From CAYSPG01 sp964432885 (lineage in GTDB: Bacteria; Bacteroidota; Bacteroidia; AKYH767-A; OLB10), in contig CAYSPG010000001.1 of assembly GCA_964432885.1 (NCBI GenBank), forward strand, positions 248,001-312,000: a DNA stretch of 64,000 nucleotides. The letters are read 5' to 3'. Below, in pieces: positions 34,771-44,043 of this stretch (positions within the stretch are counted from its first letter, which is position 1; each line of letters opens with the position of its first letter). The notes under the pieces were generated by a model that saw only the letters and a list, made by a program, of their open reading frames with translations, was not told where the DNA came from and searched no databases. The position numbers and the translations under genes are program-made.

Positions 34771-35148
34771 ATGCCGAAACTAAAACTTAAAACCACACTT
34801 CACCGTCAGGATATTAAAGGTGCATGGACATATTGTGTGATTAGGGATGCCGCAAAAATTTTTGGGTTAAGTTCAATAATACCTGTAAAAGGCACGATTG
34901 ATAATTTACCTATTGAAGCAATATTAACTCCTCATAGCGATGGCTCACATTGGCTGGCAATAAAAAAAGAATGGCGCCTTGCAATAAATAAATCTATTGG
35001 CGACCCGGTTGAACTTTTTCTTGAGGATGTTAAGGATGATCCAATACCGGCTTTAAAAAAATCTGTTGCAAAAAAAGAAACTCTTAAGGGCAAACTTTCT
35101 TTAAAGACCAAAAAACTTTTCAATAAAAACAAAGCAAATAAAAAGTAA
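34771..35148 (+). CDS. DUF1905 domain protein
   Basis: A 125-residue protein made of a DUF1905 beta-barrel-like domain (about 5-95; GAWTYCVIRDAAKIFG, VKGTIDNLPIEAILTP, LAINKSIGDPVELFLE) and a Lys-rich tail. There is no signal peptide. The domain also occurs fused to YdeI-type proteins; the function is unknown. The next gene, of the MmcQ/YjbR family, begins 7 bases after the stop, and the pairing suggests a shared role. Confidence 0.85.
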   Translation: MPKLKLKTTLHRQDIKGAWTYCVIRDAAKIFGLSSIIPVKGTIDNLPIEAILTPHSDGSHWLAIKKEWRLAINKSIGDPVELFLEDVKDDPIPALKKSVAKKETLKGKLSLKTKKLFNKNKANKK

Positions 35149-35155
35149 GCGCAAA

Positions 35156-35494
35156 ATGGATATTGAATTTTTACGTACCATTTGTAAGAAATTTCCTTCT
35201 GTTACCGAAGATATTAAATGGGAAAACCACTTATGCTTTTTAATTGCCGGCAAAATGTTTTGTATAACCAACCTTGAACCTCCGTTTGCAGTTTCGTTTA
35301 AAACCACCGAGGAAGATTTTGGTGAACTTATACAATCCCCATTCGTAATTCCTGCACCTTATATGGCGCGTAATAAATGGGTACAGGTTCAAAATCCCGA
35401 ACGGTTTTCTGTTAAAGAATGGGAGGAGCAATTATGGCAATCCTACAGTTTAATAAAGTCAAAACTTCCTAAAATAATTTTAAACTCACTGTAG
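35156..35494 (+). CDS. MmcQ/YjbR family protein
   Basis: A 112-residue cytoplasmic protein of the MmcQ/YjbR (CyaY-like fold) family. Characteristic parts are the N-terminal KFPSVTEDIKWENHLCFLIA, the central strand KMFCITNLEPPFAVSFKT and the C-terminal WVQVQNPERFSVKEWEEQL. YjbR of E. coli binds DNA in vitro; the biological role is not known. It ends 25 bases before a strong hairpin terminator. Confidence 0.88.
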   Translation: MDIEFLRTICKKFPSVTEDIKWENHLCFLIAGKMFCITNLEPPFAVSFKTTEEDFGELIQSPFVIPAPYMARNKWVQVQNPERFSVKEWEEQLWQSYSLIKSKLPKIILNSL

Positions 35495-35519
35495 AGCAGT
35501 TCTTTATCAATAGCATTAA

Positions 35520-35554
35520 AAAAGGAGAAACAATGTAACATCGTTTCTCCTTTT
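35520..35554. terminator. Terminator after the MmcQ/YjbR gene, also facing tRNA-Pro
   Basis: AAAAGGAGAAAC (35520-35531) pairs perfectly with GTTTCTCCTTTT (35543-35554), with A-runs and T-runs on both sides. It can serve the plus-strand gene ending at 35494 and the minus-strand tRNA at 35579. Confidence 0.85.
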
Positions 35555-35578
35555 GATTTTATTTGCCTGCACCGTTTG

Positions 35579-35652
35579 TCGGGGTGACTGGATTCGAACC
35601 AGCGACCACCAGCACCCCATGCTGATACGCTACCGGGCTGCGCTACACCCCG
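35579..35652 (-). tRNA. tRNA-Pro (anticodon GGG)
   Basis: Reading the minus strand from 35652, the acceptor CGGGGTG pairs with CACCCCG before discriminator A at 35579. The D arm is GCGCAGCCCGGTAGCG. The anticodon arm TCAGC-ATGGGGT-GCTGG has a 7-base loop with T33 and anticodon GGG, and the T arm is GCTGG-TTCGAAT-CCAGT. Length 74. The CCA end is not encoded. The GGG anticodon reads CCC and CCT. Confidence 0.96.
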
Positions 35653-35801
35653 AATTTATACGGCATGCAGGTTTAATAAAATTGAGCGGCAAATGTAAAT
35701 TATTTGCGTTACACCGAAACAAATATTTAACTTATTTGTCATTCATTTTCAACTTGGGTTAAACGAATCCGTTTACTTTCGCAGCCACAATTTTATTTTT
35801 T

Positions 35802-38246
35802 ATGTTCAAAAAACTTCTAGCTACTTTTTGCATTTGTTTTATTGCATTACCCCATTTTCTTTTTGCACAGGAAAAAGCAAAAGTTACAAAGCATACCATA
35901 AGCGGATATATTAAAGACGCTTCATCGGGCGAAGCATTGATTGGTGCCACTGTTTTTCTTAAAGAAAACTTAAAAGGTATGTCGGCTAATCAGTATGGCT
36001 TTTATTCCATTACTGCTGATGAAGGCAGTTACACCCTGATGTGCACCTTTTTAGGTTTTAATGATTTTGCGCAAGCCATTATTCTTGATAAAGATTTGCG
36101 CATAAACATTGATTTAAAAAACAAAGCCATCGAAACTGCCGAAGTAGTTATTACCGATAAAAAGAAAGTGGAGGAAAATGTACAAAGCACACAAATGGGA
36201 AAAGTGCAATTAGATGTTGAACAAATAAAAGGGCTGCCTGCTTTTTTAGGTGAAGTTGATATTTTAAAGGTAATTCAGTTTTTACCCGGTGTGCAATCAG
36301 CAGGCGAAGGCAACAGTGGTTATTATGTGCGCGGTGGCGGCCCTGACCAAAATTTAATTTTGCTTGACGAAGCCCAAGTTTATAATGCCTCGCACCTGTT
36401 TGGTTTTTTTAGTGTGTTTAATGCCGATGCCATCAACAGCGCCACACTTATTAAAGGTGGCATGCCTGCTAATTATGGTGGCCGATTGGCTTCGGTGCTT
36501 GATATTTCGATGAAAGAAGGCAACAATAAAAAATTTCAGGTTGATGGCGGGCTGGGCCCAATTGCCTCGCGCCTCACTTTACAAGGCCCCATCAAAAAAG
36601 AAAAATCTTCTTTTATTATTTCGGCACGCAGAACGTTTATTGATTTGTTTATGCGCGAACCATTTATTCCAAAAAATTCAAACGCTGCCGGTAACAGTTA
36701 TTATTTTTATGATTTAAACACCAAAATAAATTACCGCCTTTCAGATAAAGACCGTTTGTTTTTAAGCGGCTACTTTGGCCGTGATGTTTTTAATTTTAAA
36801 AGTGCCACCACAGGTTTTAAAGTTCGCATTCCGTGGGGCAATGCCACAGCTTCGCTCAGGTGGAATCATTTATTCAGTGATAAATTGTTTTTAAATACAT
36901 CGTTAATATTTTCTGATTACAAATTTAGTTTTGGCGCCAAGCAGGAAAGTTTTGAGTTCAACTTATTTTCAGGCGTGCGCGATTACAATGCAAAAATTGA
37001 TTTTAGTTACTATCCTGTTATTACCCACCATATAAAATTTGGAGCTAATTATATTTTTCATACCCTTACTCCAACAGGAGCTACCGCTAAACAAGGCGAT
37101 ACCGAATTTGATTTGGGTGGTGTAACCCGCCTTTACGCTCACGATGGAGCAATATACATTAATGATGATTGGGATGTGTCTGAAAAACTTTCGTTAAGTG
37201 CAGGTATTCGTTATTCAATATTTGAACACATAGGCCCTTTTACCCGCTACCTTAAAAATGACATTAACGAAACCATTGACACCATTAATTACAGTTCAAA
37301 TAAAAAAGTTGCCCTGTATGACGGATGGGAGCCACGTGCAAGTTTAAAATATTCGGTCGGAAAAACTGCTTCGGTTAAAGCATCGTTTACTCAAAATTAC
37401 CAGTACATACACATGGCATCGTATGCATCGGTAACGCTGCCTACGGATGTGTGGGTTCCAAGTTCTGACCGTGTAAAGCCGCAACTTGGCAGGCTGTATG
37501 CCATTGGTTATTTTAAAAACTTTAGTAAAAACATGTTTGAAACCAGTATTGAGTTTTACTACAAACAAATGGAAAATCAAATTGAATATCGTGAAGGCGC
37601 ACAACCCGATGAGGAAGTAAAAAATAATACCGACAACCAGTTTGTGTTTGGCAAGGGATGGAGTTATGGGGCTGAGCTTTTTATAAAAAAATCTTATGGC
37701 AAATTAAATGGATGGATTGGCTACACACTTTCATACACCAATCGAAAGTTTAAAGATGTTAACGATGGCAAAACTTTTCCTGCCAAGTACGACCGCAGAC
37801 ACGATGTATCGGTTGTGGCTTCGTATGAACTAAGTAAGCGCTGGTCATTTGGTCTTACATGGGTGTATGCAACAGGCAATTCACTTACACTTCCTACCGG
37901 ACGCTACTTTATGTTTGGGCCGCTTGATTTAAACTCCATTGCTCAGTCAGGCGAAATTCCTCAAATGACAAGCGGTCAGATTTATAGTTTGTACGGAACA
38001 CGAAATTCATATCGCCAGCCATCGTATCACAGGCTTGATATTTCGGCAACATTAAAAGGAAAAAAGAAAAAGAAATACGAATCCAGTTGGAACTTCAGCA
38101 TATTTAATGTGTATAGCCGCATGAATCCTTACTTTATTTATTTCAATAATGAAGTTGATGAAAACACAGGACAATATAAACTGCAGGCAAAACAAGTTTC
38201 TCTGTTTCCAATCATACCAAGCGTTACTTATAATTTTAAATTTTAA
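35802..38246 (+). CDS. TonB-dependent receptor with carboxypeptidase-regulatory-like domain
   Basis: An 814-residue outer-membrane receptor. Signal peptide (1-22, ending LFAQ), an N-terminal carboxypeptidase D regulatory-like domain (about 30-112; ISGYIKDASSGEALIGATVF), the plug (about 120-240; LPAFLGEVDILKVIQFLPGV and GNSGYYVRGGGPDQNLILLD) and a 22-strand barrel ending in an aromatic residue (YNFKF). It is much shorter than SusC (about 1000 residues) and lacks a SusD partner. Instead it is followed 33 bases later by a DUF4249 lipoprotein gene, a common Bacteroidota pairing. The substrate is unknown. TACTTTCGC at 35774-35782 is the likely -7 element, 19 bases before the ATG. Confidence 0.94.
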   Translation: MFKKLLATFCICFIALPHFLFAQEKAKVTKHTISGYIKDASSGEALIGATVFLKENLKGMSANQYGFYSITADEGSYTLMCTFLGFNDFAQAIILDKDLRINIDLKNKAIETAEVVITDKKKVEENVQSTQMGKVQLDVEQIKGLPAFLGEVDILKVIQFLPGVQSAGEGNSGYYVRGGGPDQNLILLDEAQVYNASHLFGFFSVFNADAINSATLIKGGMPANYGGRLASVLDISMKEGNNKKFQVDGGLGPIASRLTLQGPIKKEKSSFIISARRTFIDLFMREPFIPKNSNAAGNSYYFYDLNTKINYRLSDKDRLFLSGYFGRDVFNFKSATTGFKVRIPWGNATASLRWNHLFSDKLFLNTSLIFSDYKFSFGAKQESFEFNLFSGVRDYNAKIDFSYYPVITHHIKFGANYIFHTLTPTGATAKQGDTEFDLGGVTRLYAHDGAIYINDDWDVSEKLSLSAGIRYSIFEHIGPFTRYLKNDINETIDTINYSSNKKVALYDGWEPRASLKYSVGKTASVKASFTQNYQYIHMASYASVTLPTDVWVPSSDRVKPQLGRLYAIGYFKNFSKNMFETSIEFYYKQMENQIEYREGAQPDEEVKNNTDNQFVFGKGWSYGAELFIKKSYGKLNGWIGYTLSYTNRKFKDVNDGKTFPAKYDRRHDVSVVASYELSKRWSFGLTWVYATGNSLTLPTGRYFMFGPLDLNSIAQSGEIPQMTSGQIYSLYGTRNSYRQPSYHRLDISATLKGKKKKKYESSWNFSIFNVYSRMNPYFIYFNNEVDENTGQYKLQAKQVSLFPIIPSVTYNFKF

Positions 38247-38279
38247 TTGTACGAATAACGAACCAATACAAATTTACGA

Positions 38280-39170
38280 ATGAAAAAAAACAGAAACACT
38301 TTATTTGCTCCAATTATCCTGTTTGCAGCTATAATTATAGTGGTTAGTATTTCATCATGCGAAAAAGATATTAGCGTTGATCTACCTCAACCCGAAAACC
38401 AATATGTGGTTGAAGGATATATTGAGCCGGGGCAAATTCCTTATGTGCTCATCTCCAAATCGGCTGCTTATTTTGCTGCTTATGATTCGGCTTCGTTATT
38501 AAAGTCAATGGTTAAGGATGCGGTGGTAACCATCAATAATGGTGATACTACATACACGCTTACCTCTCCTCTTGTTGACGGATACTTTTATTTTGAACCT
38601 ACATTTAATCTTGTTGGCGAAGTTGGCAAAACATACACACTAAGAATCATTACACCTGATGGTACAGAACTTACATCAACAACCACAATTCCCACCCCCA
38701 TTGCGCTTGACAGCACATGGTTTAAAATACAAGAAGGTTTTGATTCATTAGGCTACGTATGGGCTCGCATGACCGACCCCGATACACTTGGCAACTGTTA
38801 CCGCTGGTTTGCAAAACGCCTTTCAAAAGACGAGCAATATATTGCACCACTTGGATCCACTTTTGAAGATAAATTTATTAACGGAAAAAGTTTTGACTTT
38901 GCATACAATCGTGGCGAAGTGCCAAACTCAACTGCAGAAGATGACGAAAACGAGGAAGAAGGTTTTTTTAAAGATGGCGATACGGTAGTGGTAAAATTTT
39001 GTGCTGTAACTAAAGAAAGTTATGATTTTTGGCGGCTAAGTGAAACGCAGGCCAGCAACAACGGAAATCCGTTTGGCTCCATAACTCCTATAAAAGGAAA
39101 CATTAATGGTGGCATAGGAATTTGGGAAGCAATAACCCCGTCATACGATACGGTGATTTGTAAAAAGTAA
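38280..39170 (+). CDS. DUF4249 family lipoprotein, partner of the TonB receptor
   Basis: A 296-residue lipoprotein: signal sequence with lipobox SISSC (Cys at about 28), followed by EKDISVDLPQPENQYVVEGY, typical of DUF4249. It has a transthyretin-like N-terminal part (TYTLRIITPDGTELTSTTTI) and a C-terminal domain with an acidic Glu-rich loop (EDDENEEEG). DUF4249 proteins usually accompany TonB receptors and are thought to act as extracellular lids or ligand-binding partners, as SusD does for SusC; this is inference. It is cotranscribed with the receptor. The stop codon abuts the stop of the convergent gene at 39171. Confidence 0.9.
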   Translation: MKKNRNTLFAPIILFAAIIIVVSISSCEKDISVDLPQPENQYVVEGYIEPGQIPYVLISKSAAYFAAYDSASLLKSMVKDAVVTINNGDTTYTLTSPLVDGYFYFEPTFNLVGEVGKTYTLRIITPDGTELTSTTTIPTPIALDSTWFKIQEGFDSLGYVWARMTDPDTLGNCYRWFAKRLSKDEQYIAPLGSTFEDKFINGKSFDFAYNRGEVPNSTAEDDENEEEGFFKDGDTVVVKFCAVTKESYDFWRLSETQASNNGNPFGSITPIKGNINGGIGIWEAITPSYDTVICKK

Positions 39171-40013
39171 TCAGATAATAAATACAAGATTTACTTTGTA
39201 GCCACATCCGTTTATCAAAAAGCGGTTATGGTCTTCGGTGCTCTCTTCAATAAGTTTAAAATGTTTAAACCACACACCGGCACCTGCTGCCAAAAATTTA
39301 TACCTGTATTCAAAACCCAACTGCCCGTCAAAATTTGATTGTGATAAATAAATTGTTCCTCCCTCATTCATCCAGGTTTTTATTTTTGGAAGATAAGTAG
39401 CAGCAATTTCAGTTCGCAACTGCAAACGTGATGATAGTTTGTAGTGAGCAGCTAATCCAATAGTTGGCAGCGGCTGTTGCTGCTTCCAGAATTTTTCAAA
39501 CGTTTCTACTATCGGACTTGAAGTATCTACAGGTGCATCAATATAAAATTTTAGTTTTTCGTAAAGTATTGCCGTGCGCAAATAAAGATTAATGCGCTCT
39601 GTTTTAAAAATACGAGCTTTCCAAACCCACTCATAACTTTTAAAAATGGTATTGCTTATGTCGGCCTTTGCATTTTCCTGATAATGCGTTCCATTATACC
39701 ATGCTGTGTCAGGCAATTGTTTGGTTCCTTCAAAAAAATGATTGGAGTATGCAAACTCAACTATATTTTTCTCACGCAAATCAAGTGCTAATGAGCCTCC
39801 GCCAAAAATCCATTTGTCCATTCCAAGGTTTTTCCTTAATCCAAAAGGTGTTCCTTCATAGCCATGTTCTCTAACCTGTATCCTGCCATCATAAATCAAT
39901 CCATGAAAAAAATTTGCCGATAACCTTATGTCAACCTTCTTTTTGTCATCAGTTTGGCCAATACCCTTAATTGATAAAGTCAATAACACTGAAAATAAAA
40001 CAAGTTTTTTCAT
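39171..40013 (-). CDS. Predicted outer-membrane beta-barrel protein, unknown function
   Basis: A 280-residue protein with a signal peptide (1-19, ending KGIGQ). The mature sequence is made of alternating polar/hydrophobic strands rich in aromatics (LALDLREKNIVEFAYSNHFF, INLYLRTAILYEKLKFYI, GQLGFEYRYKFLAAGAGVWF), as in an 8-12 strand outer-membrane barrel. No specific family recognised. It lies 9 bases downstream of the MBL hydrolase gene in the same direction and probably shares its transcript. No base separates its stop from the convergent DUF4249 gene. Confidence 0.72.
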   Translation of the reverse strand: MKKLVLFSVLLTLSIKGIGQTDDKKKVDIRLSANFFHGLIYDGRIQVREHGYEGTPFGLRKNLGMDKWIFGGGSLALDLREKNIVEFAYSNHFFEGTKQLPDTAWYNGTHYQENAKADISNTIFKSYEWVWKARIFKTERINLYLRTAILYEKLKFYIDAPVDTSSPIVETFEKFWKQQQPLPTIGLAAHYKLSSRLQLRTEIAATYLPKIKTWMNEGGTIYLSQSNFDGQLGFEYRYKFLAAGAGVWFKHFKLIEESTEDHNRFLINGCGYKVNLVFII

Positions 40014-40022
40014 TTTTTTATT

Positions 40023-40784
40023 TTAAACTTTAATCTGTAACCCATCATAGGCACAAAAAACATTGGCCGGTAATTCTTTTTCTACCTCAATATGCAATCC
40101 AAGTTGATGACTAATATGTGTTAAATATGTTTTGCCCGGTTTTAGCTCTTCTATAAGTTCAAGCGCTTCTTCAAGATTGTAATGTGATACATGTTTTTCT
40201 TTTCGCAGCGCATTAAGCACCAATATTTCACATCCTTTTATTTTTTCCTTCTCTTTGCTATCAATAAAATTTGCATCAGTTATGTAGGTAAAATTATTTA
40301 TCCTAAACCCAAACACGGGTAATTTGTAATGCATAACTTCTATAGGTGTAAATTTTGTTCCCTCTATTTCAAATGGCTTATTGTATATGGTATGTAAATT
40401 AATTTCGGGTACACCCGGATATTTTTTTCGTGCAAAAACATAAGGAAACTCTCGCTTCATGGTTTTTTGAACCTGAGGGCTGGCATACACATCAATTTTT
40501 TTTTCGAGTATGTAATTAAAAGCGCGTATATCGTCCATGCCTGCAATGTGGTCTTTGTGTTCGTGCGTAAATAATAACGCTGTAATGTCATTAATATTTT
40601 GACGCAGCATTTGTTGCCTGAAATCAGGCCCCGAATCAATTACAAAACTTTTTCCATCATCATCAATATGAATGGATGCACGCAAACGCTTATCACGAGC
40701 ATCGGCACTGCTGCACACCCTGCACATGCATGCAATTACAGGAACGCCTTGCGAAGTACCCGTGCCTAAAAATGTTACACGCAC
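40023..40784 (-). CDS. Metallo-beta-lactamase fold hydrolase (PhnP/RNase Z-like group)
   Basis: A 253-residue cytoplasmic enzyme of the MBL superfamily. The dinuclear metal motif is THEHKDHIAGMDD (HxHxDH). LGTGTSQGVPVIAC opens the fold, and Asp in YITDANFIDSKE and His in LTHISHQLGLH complete the ligands. A small CxCxxC insert (ACMCRVCSS, residues about 19-26) is a variant seen in PhnP-like phosphodiesterases. The likely substrate is a cyclic or linear phosphodiester; not determinable here. It is part of a minus-strand unit with the small gene at 40796 (11 bases upstream) and the barrel protein downstream. Confidence 0.9.
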   Translation of the reverse strand: MRVTFLGTGTSQGVPVIACMCRVCSSADARDKRLRASIHIDDDGKSFVIDSGPDFRQQMLRQNINDITALLFTHEHKDHIAGMDDIRAFNYILEKKIDVYASPQVQKTMKREFPYVFARKKYPGVPEINLHTIYNKPFEIEGTKFTPIEVMHYKLPVFGFRINNFTYITDANFIDSKEKEKIKGCEILVLNALRKEKHVSHYNLEEALELIEELKPGKTYLTHISHQLGLHIEVEKELPANVFCAYDGLQIKV

Positions 40785-40795
40785 GGCATTAAATT

Positions 40796-41089
40796 TTAAA
40801 TAGTTTCTGAGTTGTTTTCTATGGCTGGAATTTCTTCTGCAGCCATAGTACTGAAAAGTTCTGCCCGCCTGCTAACAAGTTTTTGCTGTACTTCCAAAAT
40901 GTTAATAATTTCAAGCAATGAACTTATCCGGGTTTCAAGTGCCGAGAATTTATTTACCATAACCAGCTTTTTTGATTCCAAAATGCAATAGCCGCTTTTA
41001 AAATTTCCTTTTTCATAACGCACCTCATAACCACTGTCATACAAATGTTCTTCTAGTTTTTTTAGCTGCTGTGGCGATACTTTTGACAT
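40796..41089 (-). CDS. Small conserved-looking cytoplasmic protein of unknown function
   Basis: A 97-residue protein with an alpha-beta N-terminal part (LKKLEEHLYDSGYEVRYEKG, then GYCILESKKLVMVNKF) and a long amphipathic helix (LETRISSLLEIINILEVQQK). There is no signal peptide. Being first in a unit with the MBL hydrolase, with an 11-base spacing, supports it as a real gene. Function unknown. Confidence 0.75.
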   Translation of the reverse strand: MSKVSPQQLKKLEEHLYDSGYEVRYEKGNFKSGYCILESKKLVMVNKFSALETRISSLLEIINILEVQQKLVSRRAELFSTMAAEEIPAIENNSETI

Positions 41090-41221
41090 AACTTTTTTCT
41101 TTTTCTATACAATCAAAAATAATTTAATGCAAATTGTAAACGATGATTTTTAAAATTAATTTTCAACATAGCTGTTTAGCAAAACACGTTTACAGAAAGA
41201 TGCTTTAAGGTATAAATCCAC

Positions 41222-41229
41222 TAATTTTG
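41222..41229 (+). promoter_or_regulatory. -7 promoter element (TAATTTTG) for the glutamine amidotransferase gene
   Basis: Exact TAnnTTTG match followed by GG, 33 bases upstream of the ATG at 41263. Confidence 0.5.
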
Positions 41230-41262
41230 GGTCTTAAATTTAATTTTTAAAACTTTGAGATT

Positions 41263-42021
41263 ATGTGTAGAATGATTGCCAAAGCTTCTGTTACCCCAAC
41301 TAATATAATAGATGAAATGTTGCTATGTCCTCATTCTCTCAAGTATTTATCCGAAAACGGAAAGCAACCCGATAACCCTAACATCAGAGGCCAACATCTT
41401 GATGGTTGCGGTATGGCATTTATAACTGATAACACAACCGAAATTCACAAACGCGACCGCAGCCATGCATGGGATGCATCCTATATTGAGATTGTAAAAC
41501 AGGCAAAGTCAAATTTGTTTTTAGCACATAACAGGCTTACCTCAGCCGGACTCGAATCGCGTGTTGAAGGCTCACATCCGTTTGCTATTACGGCAAATGA
41601 TGTTCAGTATGCTTTTTCGCATAATGGAACTATCTATGATTTTGTTGACGATGCAAAAAAAAGAAACACAAGCGATTCCCAACTTTTTTTTGAACATCTG
41701 GTTTTGCAAAATGCGGTAAACAGTGAAGAAGAAATTATTACCCGATTAAAAAAAATAATATCCACAACAACATATAGTTCAGCAACCGGTTTTTTACTGC
41801 ATCCGCAATCATTAATGGTGTGGAGGTCGTTTAACCAAAACGAAAAATTTGAAATACGCAATGCCTACTATACCATGTACATGAAATTAAAACATAACCA
41901 AGTTGTTTTTTCTTCTGAACCTTTGGATGACGAACCCTGGGTGCTTATGCCTAATCAATCACTGATAAGCGTAAGCCCTTTGAATTCAAAACTGAAGTTA
42001 AATTTTTATTCCCTTTTATAA
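41263..42021 (+). CDS. Class II glutamine amidotransferase (YafJ/DUG3-like)
   Basis: A 252-residue Ntn-type amidotransferase. After removal of the initiator Met, C2 (MCRMIAK) would be the nucleophile. Family motifs are DGCGMAFI, LAHNRLTSAGLES, with the Arg that binds the glutamine carboxylate, and FSHNGTIYDF, with the oxyanion-hole Asn. It has no attached synthase domain, so the ammonia or gamma-glutamyl acceptor is unknown; DUG3-type relatives act on gamma-glutamyl peptides. The stop overlaps the YggS start by one base (taATG), showing translational coupling. Confidence 0.88.
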   Translation: MCRMIAKASVTPTNIIDEMLLCPHSLKYLSENGKQPDNPNIRGQHLDGCGMAFITDNTTEIHKRDRSHAWDASYIEIVKQAKSNLFLAHNRLTSAGLESRVEGSHPFAITANDVQYAFSHNGTIYDFVDDAKKRNTSDSQLFFEHLVLQNAVNSEEEIITRLKKIISTTTYSSATGFLLHPQSLMVWRSFNQNEKFEIRNAYYTMYMKLKHNQVVFSSEPLDDEPWVLMPNQSLISVSPLNSKLKLNFYSLL

Positions 42022-42689
42022 TGGCTGTTAACATACCCAATCTTTTTTCCATTTTAAAAGAAGCTGAAAAATACAAGGCTGTTTTGGTAGCTGTTTCAAA
42101 AACCAAACCTTCTCACATGATTCAGGAAGTTTATAGTGCAGGGCATAAAACCTTTGGCGAAAATTATGTACAGGAACTTTCGGAAAAGCAAAAACAACTT
42201 CCATCTGATATTCAATGGCACATGATAGGCCATTTGCAAAGTAATAAGGTGAAGTATATTGCACCGTTTATTTCACTTATACATTGTGTTGACAGTTTGC
42301 AATTGCTTAAAGAAATAAATAAACAAGCGTTAAAAAACAAGCGCATTATAAACTGTCTGCTGCAAATTTATATTGCTAAAGAAGAAACCAAATTTGGATT
42401 AAGTTTTCAGGAATGCGAAGCGCTTTTGCAATCAAATGAATTAAAAAGCCTGAACAAAATTTGTATTACAGGAATGATGGGAATGGCAACCAACACCGAA
42501 GATAAAAACCAAATAAGAAGTGAGTTTAAACAATTGCGTATTTTTTTTGAAACTAAAAAATCCCAACCACAAACTTTTAACTTTAAACCTCAAACTTTAT
42601 CAATGGGCATGACATCCGATTACAAAATTGCTCTTGAAGAAGGAAGCAATATGATTCGCATTGGAAGCGCAATTTTTGGGAACAGGTGA
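42021..42689 (+). CDS. yggS: YggS/PLPHP family pyridoxal phosphate homeostasis protein
   Basis: A 222-residue single-domain PLP protein with an alanine-racemase-type barrel. The PLP lysine is in VAVSKTKP; other signatures are FGENYVQELSEKQ, WHMIGHLQSNKVKY, GMMGMAT and SMGMTSDYKIALEEGSNMIRIGSAIFG. It has no known catalytic turnover and is thought to buffer PLP supply. It overlaps the amidotransferase gene by one base. pdxH, which makes PLP, is at the other end of the window and unlinked. Confidence 0.95.
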   Translation: MAVNIPNLFSILKEAEKYKAVLVAVSKTKPSHMIQEVYSAGHKTFGENYVQELSEKQKQLPSDIQWHMIGHLQSNKVKYIAPFISLIHCVDSLQLLKEINKQALKNKRIINCLLQIYIAKEETKFGLSFQECEALLQSNELKSLNKICITGMMGMATNTEDKNQIRSEFKQLRIFFETKKSQPQTFNFKPQTLSMGMTSDYKIALEEGSNMIRIGSAIFGNR

Positions 42690-42840
42690 GCCAATTTATG
42701 CCTGCACGAATGATATTTACATATCAGCGAGAATGAGTAACAGAATTAATCTAACATTATCTGAAAGTTATTTTAATTTTAATACAACATTTACACTCAA
42801 CCTACGTTTATATTCGCAAAAATAATTCAAAAAAATACAA

Positions 42841-43806
42841 ATGGTTATGAAACAAAAATTAGCATTTTCACTAATAGCAGGCATGCTTACGCTTGCATTG
42901 GTTACTTCTTGCAAAAAGAAAGAAGAAGACAAAGCGCAATTAGACAGCGAAACTCAGCAGTTTAATGACGATGCAAACAATTATCAGTCAGAATCCGATC
43001 AGGCCGATAACGACATCAACAATTCGCTCGATGAAATTTCAGGCTTTGGTCGTAAATCAAGCACACTCTCAAGCGAACTTTGCGGAGTTACAATTGACTC
43101 ATCACAAATTGCTCAAAAAATCCTTTACTTTAATTTTGATGGCGTTACTCCTTGCTTTAGCCCATCGCGCACACGTTCAGGCCAAATTAAAGTTGAGCTT
43201 ATTGCCGGTAATTTATGGGCCGATGCAGGTGCTGTATTAAGGCTTACTTACATCAACTTTAAAATAACACGGTTAAGCGATAATAAGTCCATAAAGTTTG
43301 ATGGTATTAAAACACTTAAAAATATAAATGGAAACAACTGGCTTGGTTTTATTGCCGGCACTGCAACATTAAAATACCAGAGCCGTGCATTTAATGTACT
43401 GGTTACATTTGACAATGGAAGCACAGCCACCTGGAATACCGCGCATATTACGCAGTGGAGTTACACGCCTGCATCTTCTTCTGCATACAACATTGCTTAC
43501 ATAACTTTTACAGCAACTGGCGATACCACGCTTAATGGGTTTAACAATGTTTCCGCCTGGGGAACCAACCGTTTTGGAAATCCGTTTACACGCTATTACA
43601 CCAATACACTTGTTTCAAATACATACTGTGGCTTATGGAGACCAAATGCTGGCGAAATTGTTCACAACGTAAACAGCAAAAACTTTACACTCACCTGCGG
43701 TGTCGACCAAAGTGGCAACCCTACCCCCTATGCCTGCGCTTATGGCTTTAAAGTAAGTTGGGTTGATGGAAACGGAAATAATCAAAGCGTCATACTAAGC
43801 TATTGA
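42841..43806 (+). CDS. Lipoprotein of unknown function
   Basis: A 321-residue lipoprotein: signal with lipobox LVTSC and CKKKEEDK directly after the Cys, a surface-export-like acidic/basic motif. Residues about 35-75 are a polar, Asp/Asn-rich linker (QQFNDDANNYQSESDQADND). The remainder is a beta-rich domain with four Cys (e.g. SELCGVTI and GVTPCFSPSRT). An alternative start two codons later (MKQKL, 42847) is equally good. I do not recognise the family. It is a single gene with a strong terminator. Confidence 0.75.
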   Translation: MVMKQKLAFSLIAGMLTLALVTSCKKKEEDKAQLDSETQQFNDDANNYQSESDQADNDINNSLDEISGFGRKSSTLSSELCGVTIDSSQIAQKILYFNFDGVTPCFSPSRTRSGQIKVELIAGNLWADAGAVLRLTYINFKITRLSDNKSIKFDGIKTLKNINGNNWLGFIAGTATLKYQSRAFNVLVTFDNGSTATWNTAHITQWSYTPASSSAYNIAYITFTATGDTTLNGFNNVSAWGTNRFGNPFTRYYTNTLVSNTYCGLWRPNAGEIVHNVNSKNFTLTCGVDQSGNPTPYACAYGFKVSWVDGNGNNQSVILSY

Positions 43807-43826
43807 TAGCATAATTTTAATTAACG

Positions 43827-43860
43827 AAAAAGCAGGAAGTAAAATATTTCCTGCTTTTTT
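43827..43860 (+). terminator. Terminator after the lipoprotein gene
   Basis: AAAAAGCAGGAA (43827-43838) pairs perfectly with TTCCTGCTTTTT (43848-43859); the T-run continues. It lies 20 bases past the stop. Confidence 0.88.
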
Positions 43861-43908
43861 GTTTTTATAGATACCTCCCTTTTTAATAGCTTTCGTTTAC
43901 AAAAAATA

Positions 43909-43941
43909 AAAAAGGCTCTGCTGTACTAACAGAACCTTTTT
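43909..43941 (-). terminator. Terminator of the DUF6438-like lipoprotein gene
   Basis: AAAAAGG-c-TCTG pairs with CAGA-a-CCTTTTT around a 9-base loop, with one mismatch. On the minus strand the second arm is followed by T residues. It lies about 100 bases past the stop at 44044. Confidence 0.6.
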
Positions 43942-44043
43942 CCGAACCTAACCCTAATGCTTCTTAAATTTTCCCTTTTCGTTAAAGAGAATCTTTTTCC
44001 GCGAAGCACGTGCTATTTAATCTATTCTTAAAACTATTTTTAA

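Noticed and set aside
35553..35762. 69-codon plus-strand frame over the tRNA
   Set aside because: It covers the complement of tRNA-Pro; the tRNA folds completely, so the frame is incidental.
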